Positions 35,301 through 49,735 of a stretch of DNA of 64,000 bases are shown piece by piece. Position 1 is the stretch's first letter. Every line of letters begins with the position of its first letter. The stretch spans positions 4,950,718 to 5,014,717 of the forward strand of contig NC_031769.1 in the NCBI RefSeq assembly GCF_001522545.3, read 5' to 3'. The DNA comes from Parus major (taxonomy: Eukaryota; Chordata; Aves; Passeriformes; Paridae). The notes under the pieces are model-generated. The model saw nothing but the letters and a program-made list of their open reading frames with translations. It did not search any database and was not told the DNA's origin. The position numbers and the translations under genes were made by a program.

Positions 35301-38300
35301 GCACAGAAAGGCTCATGGTGATTCTTTTCCTTCCTGTCCACATCCCTCTGCCTGTCTAGGCCACCTTAGGTCAGATATAGCTTTGGGAATTTGAGGTTAT
35401 ATAGCTCAGAAATAGTATTGAAAAGGCACAGGATATTCTTCTTATGGTTCAGGGCTGCAGCTAATAGTGCAAAGAGTTTTTGATTGACTAAAATCAGCTT
35501 AATATTCACAGTCTCCAAAACATAATCTCTTTGTTATTATGTCTGAGCACTGAGAGCAAGGGCTGTTGGTGTGGTCACACAAAGCTCTCAAAAATCCTGC
35601 ACCCAATCCCAAGTGAGAAAGCTGGAATTTTGCAAAATCAAGGACTGTGAATGTAAAATAATCCTCATCTTGCTAGAGGTGATCTCTCAAGATTTTCATG
35701 GAGTAACCTGGTGATATTGCTACACTTCCAAGGATCTCACTTTGTCACTTTTCATGCTCATCAGGAAAAAGAAGTTCATCAGTTTAACATTTTCCAAGAC
35801 TATTAACTTTCACTCATAAAACATGTGCCAATTACCTTCCTCTATTTAAAACTATCAATCAGGGCCCATTATATTCCCTGTAGCAGGAAGGCTGAAAGAC
35901 ACCACATTCCAGACCGTACAAAAAACCATCTGAAATTCCAAAATTCTTCACCTCAGTCTACACACTCCAGCAAATCCTAACATCCAGCTGTTTGTAGAGC
36001 TCATGTGTTTCCTGAAGACGAAAGCTTTTGCTTTGTGCCAACCTTTGAGCATCCATTGAATGCTCATTGATCTTGGTGGATCAGAGCAGATTGTGTGGTG
36101 CTGCCCATCTGCCCATCGGATGCCCAGGCTTACTTTTTAATAAGAGCAAGGAGCTGGATGTAATGTCATGCAGTCATAATTCTTGGCAGTTGCTATAGTT
36201 CATATGTTTATTGGAAGCTGAAGCTTTGGAGCATTTTTCAGATGTCTTTATGCTTCCTGCTTTAGTGCTTGGGGTTTTTTTCTCAGCTTAGCTCCCAGGG
36301 TCCCAAAGCCCTGTTCATTAGGGAAGAACCATGTGTCCAGTGGAATGTTCCATGGGGAGAGTGACTATGCTGACAAAAGGTGAACAAGCCCAGGAGCACC
36401 TGCCTGGGCAGTGCATGGTTGTGAACTTAGAGGGTTTTTAGATGTTTTGAGAAGGACAGGGAGATAACTTTTCCTGTAAAAGAGCTGAGTATGGAGTTTT
36501 GGGGCTAATCTGAGAGATGATGGACTCTCCCTTAAGAAGGAAAGTTGTGTCAGACTGACCTGGGAGAAGGCAGCACTTTCTGCTGTCTGAAGTGGACTGC
36601 AATTAAATCATCTATCAGGCATTTAGGGATTGCATTGAGGCTTGGAAGCACAGCTTGAAACAGAGGAGATTATAGGACAGGTGGAGTCAGGGGAGGGTCT
36701 CTAGCTAGTTCATCCCACAAAATTTCCTTGTACCACATGCTGTCTCAGCCACATGGATACCTCAGGAGAAGGCTCCAGAGGGCTGATGGAAGTATTTCCC
36801 TCTGCAGTCCTGTTGTCCACTCCTTGTGCCTTGGCACTGAGTGCTCAGCATCCCTGTTCACCTAAGTCAGGCTGGCATGTGCTCCCAGCCATGAAATGAG
36901 GACAGTGCTCCTTTGCTGTGCAGTGATGAGGGAGAGGAGATGCTCCTGGGGCTTCACAGCCCTTGATGTGGGCTTTGGAAGCTGCAGGGAGGATGATTTC
37001 CGGGATTTTCTGGGGCAGCCCTGAAATGCAAGAGACAAGATTCACAAGTCTCCCTCATTTCTTCTTTTCCCATTGCTTCCATCTCAATTTAGGATGTAGG
37101 AGAGGGAGAACAGAGGATGCTTGGAATTCCCCCACTCTTTCAGCCCCAACCTCCTGAATAAGCAGAGTAACGCTGGAGTTTCCCCTCAGGAAGGTGACAC
37201 GGTATAACATTTCTTCTAGGACAAAATTCCTTCTTTTAATAAGAGCCCCATTTAAATAAGCAAAGTCCCAGAGCCAAGATGCAATGGGCCCATGTGCCCA
37301 GGAGAGCATTTCAGAAAACTTTTACCCAACAGTTGGTCTGAGATCAAACAGACTTGGCATTGCGCTGTTTCCTGGATAACACGCCGTCATTATTTATTCA
37401 TCTGAACCAAAGTGCTTGATGTTTTCATGCTATCAGTTAGACAGAGCCATATCGTCTGCCTCCCCTTTTTTTTTATTAATTTGTTGTGTTTCAAGAAAGT
37501 TTTGAAGCTGTTGCAGTGGGAAATCCATAGCTTAAGTGGCAGCTTGCTCATCTTTTATTTATTTTTGTAATAATCCCGTTGTTACTCATTCAAAGCTCCA
37601 AAAGATTCTTGTCCTCAATCAAAAGTCTCATGTTTGGATGAGGCTGTAATGATGACTTCTAGAAGAAAAGCATGTTTTCCTGGGTTTGAATAGGTATTGT
37701 CACTTTTTTGTTTGCTTTGTGATTTAAAGAGATATAATATGTTTGGTCAAAAGCAAGTAATTTTAAAATTAATTTTTATATTTGGATTAAGATGACTATG
37801 TGAAATTCCCAATTTTTATATATATATATATTTAAAACACAGGGACAGGAATGTCAAGCCAATAGGAGAACCAGCAATGGGATGTGATTAGGGTGATTTC
37901 TGGCCTGTTTCCCATCATTTTTGGAGAGAAAGTATTTTTTCCCCCTATGAAAAATGGTGATTTTCTCTGATAAATCTGTTCCCTTTTCAGTTTGGAGGCT
38001 TCTTTGTGGCAGAAAGAAATTTGTAACTCAAAGTAGATGCTCTTTACTCAAATGCTTCTCTATTGGAAAAGCATTTTTCCATAGAAATAAAGTTTCAATA
38101 GGAAATTTGCAGTCAGCTGTTCCACATGACAGGCAATGCTGCTCCCCCTTCCCCTCCAAAGGGTGATTTCATACAGAACCTGCACTTCTGCATATCCATA
38201 CCGGTGCTGTGGTTTTATAAGCACATTTCCATATTTTGAAATGTTTTCCTGTCTCCTGTTTTTGTGTAAAACATCCTCACAAAGAGGGAGGATGATTAAT

Positions 38301-39508
38301 TGGAAACTACAGAGGAAACTACAAAATCAATTGCACTCAAAGAACTGTCTAATGTAGAAACTAAACAAATAAAAAACCCCAGAGGATTATATGGTTTGTT
38401 CCTCTCTCCTTATTCAGTCATCAGGCTCTTAACTGTTACTTGGAAGATTTTTCTGACACTAAACTATAACCTTTTATATTTCACCTTATTGGTGCTCAGC
38501 TGTGCATTATCTGTGAACACAACAAACAGGATTACAAAAATAGCTGAAAACTGTCTTGATGGACTGCAGTTATTGGGACCATTTACACCAAAAGGAGTTC
38601 TGATCCCCAAACTCATTGCACTTCCTTATAAAATTAATCCAAAAGATTTTCTGCTCATAAACAACTGTGAAATGACTGAACTTTAAAACATAAGATATCT
38701 TATGTGCTAAACCCCATGGAAGAATAATCTCTTGATAAATTTAGTTTAAAGTAACGGAAGCATAGATGATTGCAAGTCTATTTTTAGACGTGCATCGTAA
38801 AAATTTTCTATTTTGTTTGTAGCAAAGCCAGTTTAAGTCAGAACCTCCAAATGAAGATGGGGGTGTGAGAACAAGCAGGGTCAGTGTGCTGAGCAGCCCT
38901 GGCCCAGGGTTTGGAGGCAGATTTTGAAGATGAACCCAGACTGTGTTTGCCAAAGCAGGGATGAGAAAGTGATGAGTGAGGTTTGAGCTGTTTGGTGCTG
39001 ATGGCATCGCCAGCCATGGCAGAAAGCCTGGAAGAGCAGGGTCTGTGTCTCTGCTCTCTATTTGAGCCACCAGAAGCAGAGCACACCTAAACCATCAGAT
39101 CCTGGGGTCATTCTCTGGGTCAAACAGAGGTAGTGATGTCTGTGCTATCCAGGCAATACCTAAATAAATAACAGATACAAGTAGGCCAGGCCTATGTGCT
39201 TTGGGTATGTAAGGAGAAAGGAGTTAAGATAAATCAGCAGAACTCAATTTTTTAGCCACTGTGAGGCTAAATGTGAAGCATGTGAACTGGGATTTCCCAT
39301 TACTTTGTTAATGTGAGTATTCAATTTAATTTAGATTCATCTGGGAGAATCATAAATTGTAAAAATTGAGAGGATCAGTAATGCTTTTAGTGGTCTGATC
39401 TTTCAGGCTTGATGTTCTTCTTGCTTGAGCCTCAAGGCTGGCTTGCAGGCTCTCCTGTGAGTTTTGTGATGGCATTTTACACAGCTCCCCTTGCCAGCAA
39501 CATCCCTT
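32377..39508. other. Non-coding stretch, nothing recognised
   Basis: Unique sequence including a (TA)n run at 37817-37831. A 201-codon minus-strand open frame at 32916-33521 and others near 33735-34169 show no family motifs. No coding exon recognised. Confidence 0.5.
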
Positions 39509-39591
39509 CAGGGGACAGAAAGGTGAGGCAGAAGTCAGACTCAATGACCTTAGAGGTCTTTTCCAGCCCAAATGATTCTCTGATTCTCAGT
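39509..39591 (+). mobile_element. CR1 3' end fragment, forward orientation
   Basis: CAATGACCTTAGAGGTCTTT followed by TCCAGCCCAAATGATTCTCTGATTCT is the CR1 3' terminus with its ATTCT-type end repeat. Confidence 0.75.
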
Positions 39592-39981
39592 CATGCTGAA
39601 GCCCAAGGCTGCAGTGCAAAGCTCCAATCTGCTCTGCTGTGACCGTGTCTTCCAGGACATCCTTCAACCTCTTTGCAGCTCAGTGACTTGGAGAAAAGGG
39701 AGAGGAACAATTTCCATAAGGGATGGTGTGGATTAACCCTGTCTGGCTGCCAGGTGCCCACCAAGCTTCTCTCTAACTCCATCCTGCCCAGACTGGATTA
39801 ACCCACCATCAATTGCTATTAAGCAATCTAATATACAAAAGATGGTTAATAGGCCCTTGGAGGGTATAAAATATATCCTGGAGACAGGGACAAGGGGAAT
39901 CTGTGAAATGCCATCCAAATTTGCTTTTTTTCTTTCCTTCACTTCATTTCTCTCTTTGTCTGACAGTAGAGATAGGCTGGA

Positions 39982-40060
39982 GATAGCTCTTCTGGATATG
40001 AAGTTTTTCTGGATATGATATGATAGCTCTTCTGGAGTTAGAAGTTTTGGGAATAATTTT
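39982..40060. repeat. Imperfect tandem duplication, 40-base period
   Basis: GATAGCTCTTCTGGA occurs at 39982-39996 and again at 40022-40036, each followed by a related GAAGTTTT segment. The inner TTCTGGATATGA is also repeated within the first unit. Confidence 0.8.
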
Positions 40061-41554
40061 AGAAGGAGAGATAGGGAAGAATATTTTGGAGCCAGGCTAA
40101 ACATTTATGTGGGAAGAGAGGAACAGTGCTATCCCACTTGTTCTGCTTTTAAAATTATTGTATGCTTTTTTACAGTCTGCAAGACAAGACCAAGACTGAA
40201 ATAGGAAAGTGGCTGTGAGCTAGGACACATGTGCACTTTCAGCTCTGTTTTGGATTATTTCATCATGATCCCCTAGGAGTCACAGGGGCCACTAGCCCAC
40301 ATTTCAGTCTACTTTTAACAACATTACCTCAAAACTACTTCTGCCCATGTAACTGCATAAACCAGACCTCTTACACCCCTTTAATTTGTAAAAAAAAATG
40401 TAAGGCATTAAATATTTTCTGGATTTGTGAGTCTGTGGAGAGTCTGAGAGAATCAGGATAACATGCTTGACCCCGTTTCTGGGAACAATGTGGTTATCAT
40501 TGACTAATTAAATGTATCCCGTTTGTTAAAATTGAAGATCTATATTGTGTTCTAAAGTAATTGTGAGCACTGGACCGCTGTTGTAGAAGTGTTGGGGTTT
40601 GCCATGCTCTGGAATTCAGCAGCCTCTTGGTCCATTCCTTTGCCATCGTGTGGTTGGAGGTGGCTGGACTCTGATTTTTGAAAAGAGTCAAGGCAGAAGG
40701 AAAACTATCACACCTCACACACCTTTCATTATATTCCACAGTGGTCTGAATTTTGGGGTGGGGGGAACATCTCTCAGTCCAGGTGCCCCTGCTCTGTCAG
40801 AGAAAAGCAAACATGCAAATGTAGACTCACCGTTCACAGGTACCTACAGGCACATATCAACACCAGAATTTTGGTATCACAGTAAACAGATTGAATCATC
40901 AGAAGCTTTTCTAGGGTCTAAAACATAGTTTATCTCTCTGAAGTAGACATTGAAAACAGGAGAGATGACTCATGCCCTAGCCGTGCCTATTTCTCCCTGA
41001 ATGTGTAACATCCTGCGCTTCTTTGGTTTGGCTAATCTATTCCAATCCATCAGAGAGGCTAAATTTTAGTTGATTCATTCTATTCTGAGAATATGAGGCT
41101 ATTTCACAAGAGTTGCCCGTCCAATACATGTATTTTTTTTAGTCAAAAATATCTAGAATATATTATTTGCCCTGTCTAAGCTTAGGAACTACACTTTAGG
41201 ATGGATAAAGATACAGGTGGATGTCAGGAGGAGCAGGCAGTACTTGAATCATTAGATTCATACATGGAAGATTAAAAATTAACAGATCTGATAAAAATCT
41301 TCCAGTACCTGGTAAAATTTGTATTTTTAGTTGAAAGTGTCTTGAAAAAACAGAAGGAAAATCTGAATATTCAAGCAGTAAATTCTGCATCGTTTTAGGA
41401 CCCTGTCAGGGTAGGTATTGTTATAACTCATAGACATCATCTGGGGACTCTTAACACCAGTATTTATATATATCTAGGAAGAAGTTAGGTCAAAATATTG
41501 GATGATCTCTCAGTGGAACTGCTGTTTATCACTGCTGTTAGCAATCACACAATT

Positions 41555-42140
41555 GTATCACAGAACGGCTTGATTTGGAAGGGACTTAAGGATGAATCTT
41601 TTCCAACCTCCCTTGCCATGGGCAGGGACATCCTCCACTGGACCAGGTTGTTCAAATCCCATCCAATCTGGCCTTGAACACTTCCAGGGGTGGGGTGTCC
41701 ACAGTTTCCCTGGGCAACCTGTGCCAGGGCCTCCCCACCCTCACAGGGGAGAATTTCTTCCTAATATCAAATCTAAATCTACTCATTTTCAGTTTAAATC
41801 CAATCCCCCTTGTTCTACCTCTACATGTGTTTGTCTCCAGCTCTCTTGGAGCCACTTTAGGCACTGGGAAGTTTTGTCATTTCTCCCTGGAGCCTTCTTT
41901 TCCCTTAGCCAACTCTTTCCACCTGTCTTCATCAGAGATGTGCTTCAGCTCTCTGACCATCTTTGTGGCCCTCCTTTTGACCTGCTCCAACAGATCCAAG
42001 TTTTCCCAGTGTTGGGGGTCCCAGATGTGGATGCAGCATTACAGATGGGGTCTCACCAGAGCTGAGCACCTTATTCCACTTTCTGGTCACACTTCTCATG
42101 ATGCAACCCAGGACATGGCTGACTTTCTGGGCCAACCAAG
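41555..42140 (-). mobile_element. CR1 LINE fragment, reverse orientation, about 590 bp
   Basis: This is the largest CR1 piece here. Reverse-complement landmarks run from the 3' end (CACAGAACGGCTTGATTTGG) through CACTTCCAGGGGTGGGG, CAACCTGTGCCAGGGCCTC, GAATTTCTTCCTAATATC, TTTTGACCTGCTCCA and GGGTCTCACCAGAGCTGAG to GACATGGCTGACTTTCTGGGC. The open frames 41592-42065 and 41674-42300 lie in it on the antisense strand and are not genes. Confidence 0.92.
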
Positions 42141-45100
42141 TAATGACAAAGTTACTTTTAGGTGTAGTGGGTGGTTTCAGTTTTTTTTGTTACAGGAAGT
42201 GCAAGCAAGTTCCCAAAATATGGAGCTAGTGCATTTTCCATTTAGAAAACCTTGTGCATTGATACCACCATCAGATATTTCCCTTTCACAGGCCACTTGA
42301 TGTATTATTTTCTGGTTTGCTCATTGACTGTTTGGTCCCATAAGCTAAATCAAAGAAGGAGCCACAGCAGGGTTTGCAATACTGGGCCTCTATTGTATCC
42401 TTCCAGTGCATTGTGCCTCAGGCCCAATTGAGAATTACCAACCACTCGAGCATGCACCGGTGACACATAAATGCATGTTTGGATGTAGCCTGTTAGAAAA
42501 TGCAATGTCCCATTCTGTTTGGATGATTATATTATTGCTAATTAACAGAAAATGTCATGACTTTTGGAATAGAATTGTCTGTGCAATGGGTAATTTGCTC
42601 TGAAAAATCCTCCCATGTAAAAAGATGAGGAAATGATACAGGGGAGAATGGGAGGGATGCTTGGGATTGCCACGGGGTTCTCAGAAGAGTGAGACTCATT
42701 GACATCAGTGGGACATAGCCAAATCCACTCCTGGTAACGTGACTCACTCATATACCTCTAAAATCATTCACCACTCTTTAAATGCTCCTGATCATTTGCT
42801 CAGATGCACTTTGGGTTTTAGTTAGTGTCAGGAGAAATAGTTTAATTCAGCTAACCTACCAGCAAAATGGAGTAGCTGGAAGGCAGCAATCTTGGTGATA
42901 ACGTTAGAAGGCTACTAGAATTTTTTTAAAAAAACAATGAAAAATCCCTGGTTGCTCTGCCTCCATGTTTCTGTCAGACTCATTTACATAATGGTTTAGA
43001 GCATTATGTAATTCAAATCAAATCACTGTCAGTCAGCACCAGCATCCATTGCATCTTTTCCATGGAGCTACGCCGAGTGGCTGAAGTAAACTTCTTTGAA
43101 AGGAATGGCAGAAATCAAATAACTCCGTCTCTCTGACGCCAGGGGTCTGACCCACTGACTACTGCAGCCACACAAAATATTCCCCTTGACTGACACGAGC
43201 TGAGGATTGCACCCCCAGAACCCATGTAAGCTCTTAACTCTGATTCCTAAACTTGGCAAACAAACCCAGGCGGTTTTCAATCGCAAACAGGCAGAATATC
43301 CATCCTCTCTGGACAGCAATAATCTCCTGTCCCTCGGGGGGGGCAAGGGGGGTGAAATCTCTTCCATCTAAATAGAAGAGCCACCAGCTTTATCCAGATA
43401 GTACTGTCAAATTTACAGGGCACTGAATAATGAATCAAATCTTCAATATATTCCAGCAAGCATCAACTTCCTGATAGATTCCCTGTTATCCTTCCTGGCT
43501 CTCTATTGCCATTACCAGGAAAGATAATTTTGCCAGTGCACTTTTAAATCTGTGCCTTTTTTTTTTTTTTTTTTCTCTTTTGTATTTTGTTGCCAAAGCA
43601 GTGAAAATGCTTGCCAGTATCTGGGGCTCCATTAACACCAAACATTATCCAAAAACTACTGACAGAGACCCTGCATCCTTGTTCAGGGTCACCCACCATA
43701 ATAGATAGAGATGCTTTGCATGGAACAAAGAAAATAAAGTAGTAGTGACAAAGCCCACAAAATCTCACAGAAGTTGTGTGAATGTCACTTGAGAGTTACT
43801 GCTGTGGGCAAGGACAGGTCTGTGGAAAGGTTATGTTTATCTGGAGTAAAGTAGGTGGGAGGATGAGAGAATTTTCTTGGCTAAGGCATAGGAAAAGGAT
43901 AGAGGTGGAGAAGGATGGGAAGCTGTGTATGTTGGAGGTGTATGGATAGTGTGGAGTTTAGAAGGAAGGATTGTGGAGCAAAGTGCTGTTGCAGACTGGC
44001 AGGAGCTGCTGTTTCACCTCCTGTCAGCCAGATGCAGGAGGGACATCTGCCACCTCCCACAGCTTAACTTTGTATGGTTTGGGTCTGTCTCCTCCAGCCT
44101 TTCACATCCAATTTTTTTCTTGACCCTTTACCTCAGTCTCTTTTTGCTGCTGTCACTTGAAAGAAGGAAAACCTTAATCGCTCTTTTCACTATTAAAAAT
44201 GAAGTTTGGTTGTTATGTCATGTTTTTCTCTTAATTCAGTGCTACCATTGTGAAAGAGGCCCTGGCTTTGCTTACAGAGTTTCATCCATCTCTCTTAATG
44301 TAAACATGTCAGTTCTGATTGGCTTTTATGAGTCTGTTTGTTTTCTGCTGATGAAATGTGTCTCCATAACTTAGATGGGAGGGAATCAGGAAAGCCTTAC
44401 CTATAACTGTGCTAATACATCAGACAGCTTTCCAGACTCTCCTTCTTCCCTAGATGCATGCAACCAAGATTTTGCTGTCTAGCCTAAAGCTGCCCTCTTT
44501 CTGTGGCATAACCATCCCATAACAGCACCAGAATATATTTTAATAGCTGTTTTACAGCTTCCTTTATCCATCTTTATGTCTTTACAAAACACTCTGTGAA
44601 TAAAATGGACCAGATTTGATATATTTTATTCATGTGAGCATTCAAAGCACCCAGTGGTGCGAGCACTGTGCATTATGTTTTGCATTACATGGAGTTTTCC
44701 TGTAGATTTCCTATTTCTTGTTCAAAAGCTAGTGACTGCATCCTGAACATAAAACATCCCTCTTTCTTGGTAACTCTTTCCAAGCTCTGTTGGTTCAGAG
44801 TAGCAAAGGAGAAATACTTCCCTGGATCTGAAGGCTGTGTAGTTTACAGTAAAATAACTCATAGGCCATTTTCTAGTTAATTAAAATAGACATGAAAACC
44901 TGTTGAGTGCAAAGAATTATAATTCTCAGCAAAATATAGAGATCTGCATTGGTAACTATTATGTGTGCTATTTCCCTCTTGCTTATTTATGTGATTTGGT
45001 TGCAGAGTAATTTGAAATAAAAACACCTGCAAAGAAAGAAGAGTATTTTTAGCTCACTAAAAATATAATTTTATCATAAGAGAAGACTTAGTGCCAGCAT

Positions 45101-48100
45101 TTAATTCTTGGCATAGCATTTGTCATCCCCAAATACACTTTCAATATCAGGATGAAATATTCTGAATTCATTTTCTTTTAGCACATGTTGGCTTTCTGAA
45201 GACTTTATTTTTTCAATAAGTCATTGGCAATGTCAGAATGTCATGATTCTGATGAGTGAGGAGCTAGCAAAACCCATTAAACTGGATTTAAAAGACACTG
45301 TGTAGGCAGAGCTGGTTGTGACCAAAGGCCTGTGAGTCTGTGACTCTGAAGTTTTGTTTTGGACGTTTTGTGCTGTTCTTGTTTGGTTTTTCCCAACAAT
45401 TTGAATGCAATGAATTCTCTTACATATTTATTTCTGCCCCTGATCAGCCTCCACAGTGAACAAGAGGGTTTGTTTTGAGAAATGTGTTATGCAATGTCAT
45501 ACCAACCTGCAGGTTTGCCTTGTGACGTGGGCAGCAAGAGGAACTCTGGCTCACATCTCCTCCTGTGTCAGCTTGGACAGGTTTCAACACCATGCTTTGC
45601 CTAGGAGAACTCCAAGAGCTAAACATTTCAGCCATTTCCATCAGATTTTTGTGGAATACAAAAGTTTTCCCCTGCAGACTGGCCATGGGAGCCTGCCTGG
45701 TTCCCACCAGGCACTGGATTCTCCAGCAGCCCTTTTTGCACCTTCACCTTGGAGCTCACCCAACAAGATGTTTCTGGATGAACAAGCATTTGCAGATTGC
45801 CTTCACAGGGTGCAAAAAGCTCAGGGTTTTCCTGCTCCCTGCAAGCTTAGTTACCTTCTAGTCCATTCATTTAATATCTCAATTACACATTATCTGGTGT
45901 TCATGCCCTGGTGTGAAGGTGCTCTTTTTAAAGGAAACATTTCTAGCCAAATATTCCAGGTCCTAAGAGATCAATTCCCCAGGTGTGACTTCCCTGGGCA
46001 GGGCTGTGCTGACTGATGGCAGCTGGAGATGTAGCTGATTATACATGTTAAGAACGTGTGCTACAAAAACAACAGTTGTTTGTGGTCTTGAAAAAAATAT
46101 GCCTGTTGGAGAAAAAAGAAACAAAGCAAATATCAGCTTAAGCAGAAGTAATGAGTGTGCTGTGTAAAATTTTGAGGACTGTCTTGATGTGAGCACACAG
46201 GCCCTCAAAGTGTGTGCTAACAGCAACTGAAATTTTTCAGCTAAAAGAGAATTTCCCATGACACCTCCTCACTGTGGAATGTGAACTGTGGTATAAATAT
46301 AAGTGGATTAAGTCTCAAAAGGTTGTTTGTATTTTTGTTCGTTGTCAGTATGTCTCAGTCACCTAGACTCCTTTAGCTTCTTGATCTTTTTACAAAAACT
46401 CTTTATTTGATCTGAATTAAAAACAGCTCTTTATGAAGCCATTACTTCATGGCTGGAATAAAACTTCCATGTGATCCCATATCAACTTGTAGTCTTTTTT
46501 AATCTGATTAGGTGTTTGTGTTTATGTGTAAATTCACGCATATGAATTTATTAATCTAGACCAGTGACGTTAAATTAGATGTGTCATTGCTCTGTTCTTC
46601 ATTTCCCTAGCCTATTATTCTCATGTTTTGCTGTGCTCTGCAGATCAAAGGAAAATGCCAAAGAGATTATATGGAAAAGGAGTGTGTGGGGGAGAAAGAT
46701 GACTGTGCTCCACGTAGTCTCAAACATTGAAAAGAAACCCATCCACATGACTGTTCTTGTTACCACAGCAGTTAGGAACACAAAATCTTTATTTAATCAC
46801 AAATATTTCTTAAACAAAAGGATAATTTAGGGCTCTAGGATTGGTATTTTGTAAGAGTTTGGACTAGCAGGGCTACAGTTCTCATCCCTCTCCTCAACCT
46901 GTGGTCTGCAGTAGCCTCCTGAGTGGCATCATGGAAATCAGCAGATGGGACAGTCCCACTCAAGATGAGCATGTCTGATGCCTTTAGCCTGAAAAAGACA
47001 CTTTCACAACCTTGATCTCCCAGTTTGGTTCCTTCATTACCATTGCCAAGTGTTTGAAATATAAGCTCATGGGTCCTTGATACAACGGGGACTTGCAGGG
47101 CATGCAGGTGATGTTCTGAGAACCTGAAAGGTATTTTGGAATGGCTGAAGCCCATGACAGTAAGGTTAAAACTGCAATGGAAAACAACATTTATCTTTCT
47201 GAATAAATACAGGTGCTAGCAATACCCAATTTGTTTGTATTGCTCTCACTTCTTGCCACACCAAAGAAAAAATTCATCTTGGGGCTTTATTTTCATATGC
47301 ACGTTTTGTTTACATAACCAGTATGTTTTATCAGCAACAACCAATGCTAACTGACAAAGCAAGAGGGAAATTTTCATTCTGTGCATGGTGATATCACAGA
47401 AACAATGTGTTTGAAGCCTTGTACTTCAAAAATATGCCTGTGAGGAATGGAAAAATCCAGGCTCATATTGTAAACACGTGAGTCACAATAGCTATTATCT
47501 CTTAAGAAATGGCATTCCAGTTTTTTGATTCAGTCATTGATGATTTCCCTTTTTAACTTGTGGTGCTTTCTTACCCTTTTAAGAAACATCTGGGCTAACC
47601 CTGGTTATTTGTAGAAATGTTTGCAATTCACAGATTAAAAGAAATTAGACATAGGAGGGACCCATGAAATTATCTTGTCCATTTCCTGAAAGCATAAGAA
47701 ATTGAGAAAGAATTGTGTTTAATACATATTTATAAAATGTGGAACTTAAGCTTTTATACAATATGAAGACAAAACATGTCACAAATTTTCAATTGTAAGG
47801 GTGCTGAAATGTACTTTTATAAAAAAGAGAAATTAAATAGATGACTAGCAAAACCCCTCATGAAGTTTGTGTAAGATTTTCCAATTCTTTCTAGGCAGCT
47901 ACCTTTCTGGAATTTGTAGATAAAATTGAAAAGATCTGGTTTTGAACAGTTTGAATTTGATTCCATTTACTAATGAGAGAGAGCTTTTAGCAAAAATAAT
48001 TCCCTTTAGAAAAAATAATTAAAACTTCTGATGCTTATTAGGTTTTTGGGCTATTTTATCTCCCTCACCATCCCCTACCCTTCTGTTGTTTCTCTTTTTT

Positions 48101-49652
48101 TAAAAAAATTAAGTAGTGCTGTTGCCAGAATGGCTTCTCTTGGAAGTCTTCAAGGAAGTCTGAGACTGTACAAAGCATACAGCAGCAGAGGATGGGTGTT
48201 TTTGGAATGGGAAGAGTGTTAAAGTATAAGTAGCCTTTCTTGTTTCATCCAGGTTTCTGAGTCAGAGGCAGCAACTTGTGTTTAAAGTCATTTATGGACC
48301 TTTTGCTACTGCTCTGTGATTTCGTTCCAAGTTTCTCCATTCTCATATTACCAGAAAAAGTAAAAAGTCCTTCCCCATTCACTGCCTTCACAGAGCTCAT
48401 GATCATCTGGACCTCAACTTAGAGCCCAAAATGTTCACATCTCCAGTTTAGAGACCTCATCTGTGCCCTTCCTGATCAGCCACTGGCTTTTGCTGTCCCC
48501 TTGAGCACTGAGACAGGTCTCATTCTGGAGAAACAAAAATGGGAAGGACAAAAAATCTCAGAGAATTCTCTGGCCACCCATATTGATGTCATTTATAGAA
48601 AGGGAAATTCTATTTGCTCGCACTGGTGCTGAGTCACAAAGTGTTGGGCATGAGAAACTCGATTTGTGGGAAAGCTTCTAATTTCCTGTTTTTCAGGAGG
48701 AAGGGGATAAAGCAGATGACATGGAGAGGAGAGGGGAAAGGAAAAAGGAGAATAAATCTAACAAAAGATGAGTGTCAGAATATCCCAAACTCCACGAAGG
48801 ATAACTCATCTTAGCCCTGCTTGTTCAAACCAGCAGTAATTCAGAGCATAATGTACAAGCTTCAGTAAATCATTCCTGTGTGATAGACTGTGATCAATGA
48901 CAATTTAATGAATTCATTTTAAAATGAAGTCAGAATAGGAGAGACAGTAGTTATTTGAAAGCGTCCTTTACTCAGAGCGATTGAGTCAATAAATATGCTA
49001 TTTGTCATGCAAAGTCCAGTTAGAGTCTTGTTTGCTAACAAAAATGCTGTCATCACAGAGACTAATAGACGCAAACTATCTGGAACTATCCACTGGAAAT
49101 AGACAAATACCATCTGAAAGCAGAAAACAATGGTTGCGGCTGAACAAAGAATGGGATCCTGCACACGTTGCTGAGTGAAAGAGGGTAGCCCACCTCAAAT
49201 TCTACTATTTTGTTTGTCACCAGAGTGTGTTCTGATTGTGTATGAATGACCTGGTGGTGGCAAAAATACAAGGTCTGTGTTTCTTCTGTGAAATGAGTTT
49301 TAATTGTTGCAGAGTGAGGGCTTCTCTTGCTGGAAAAACGTGCCTCGAAAGTCACTTTAAATTGCAAAATACGGCTTCAGTGAACTTGGATGGATTTGTG
49401 CAGGCTACTAGAACAGGGATAAGCTTCATCCTTTTTCAGGCAGTAGTTTTACATTAATTTTCACAGCTATCCATGTTGTTTAGTGCAGATACAAGAGGGC
49501 TTTTTGTTCGGCTGTGCTTTTCACGCTTGGTTTTATTCATGTAAGTTGAAGAGACGTGGCAATTCTTACTTGTTTTCATTCAGGCAGAGACTGGAAGTGT
49601 TAACACTGAAGTACCATCAGGACAAGACAATCAAACTTCACAGGTTTGGGTT
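42141..49652. other. Non-coding stretch, nothing recognised
   Basis: AT-rich unique sequence with a T18 run at 43558-43575. The longest open frame (45456-46016, 186 codons) has no family motif. No coding exon recognised. Confidence 0.5.
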
Positions 49653-49735
49653 AGAATCATAGAATAAAAGAATCTCCTGAGCTGGAAAGCACAAGGATCA
49701 TCGAGTCCAACTCCTGGAAGTTCAAATTGGTCTTG
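49653..49735 (-). mobile_element. CR1 3' end fragment, reverse orientation
   Basis: AGAATCATAGAATAAAAGAATC followed by GAGCTGGAAAGCACAAGGATCATCGAGTCCAACTCCTGG is the reverse-complement CR1 terminus. It lies about 0.8 kb before the acceptor of the first coding exon. Confidence 0.8.

Noticed and set aside
41592..42300. 157- and 208-codon open frames
   Set aside because: Antisense reading of a reverse CR1 fragment.
45456..46016. 186-codon open frame
   Set aside because: No family signature; compositionally like the surrounding non-coding DNA.
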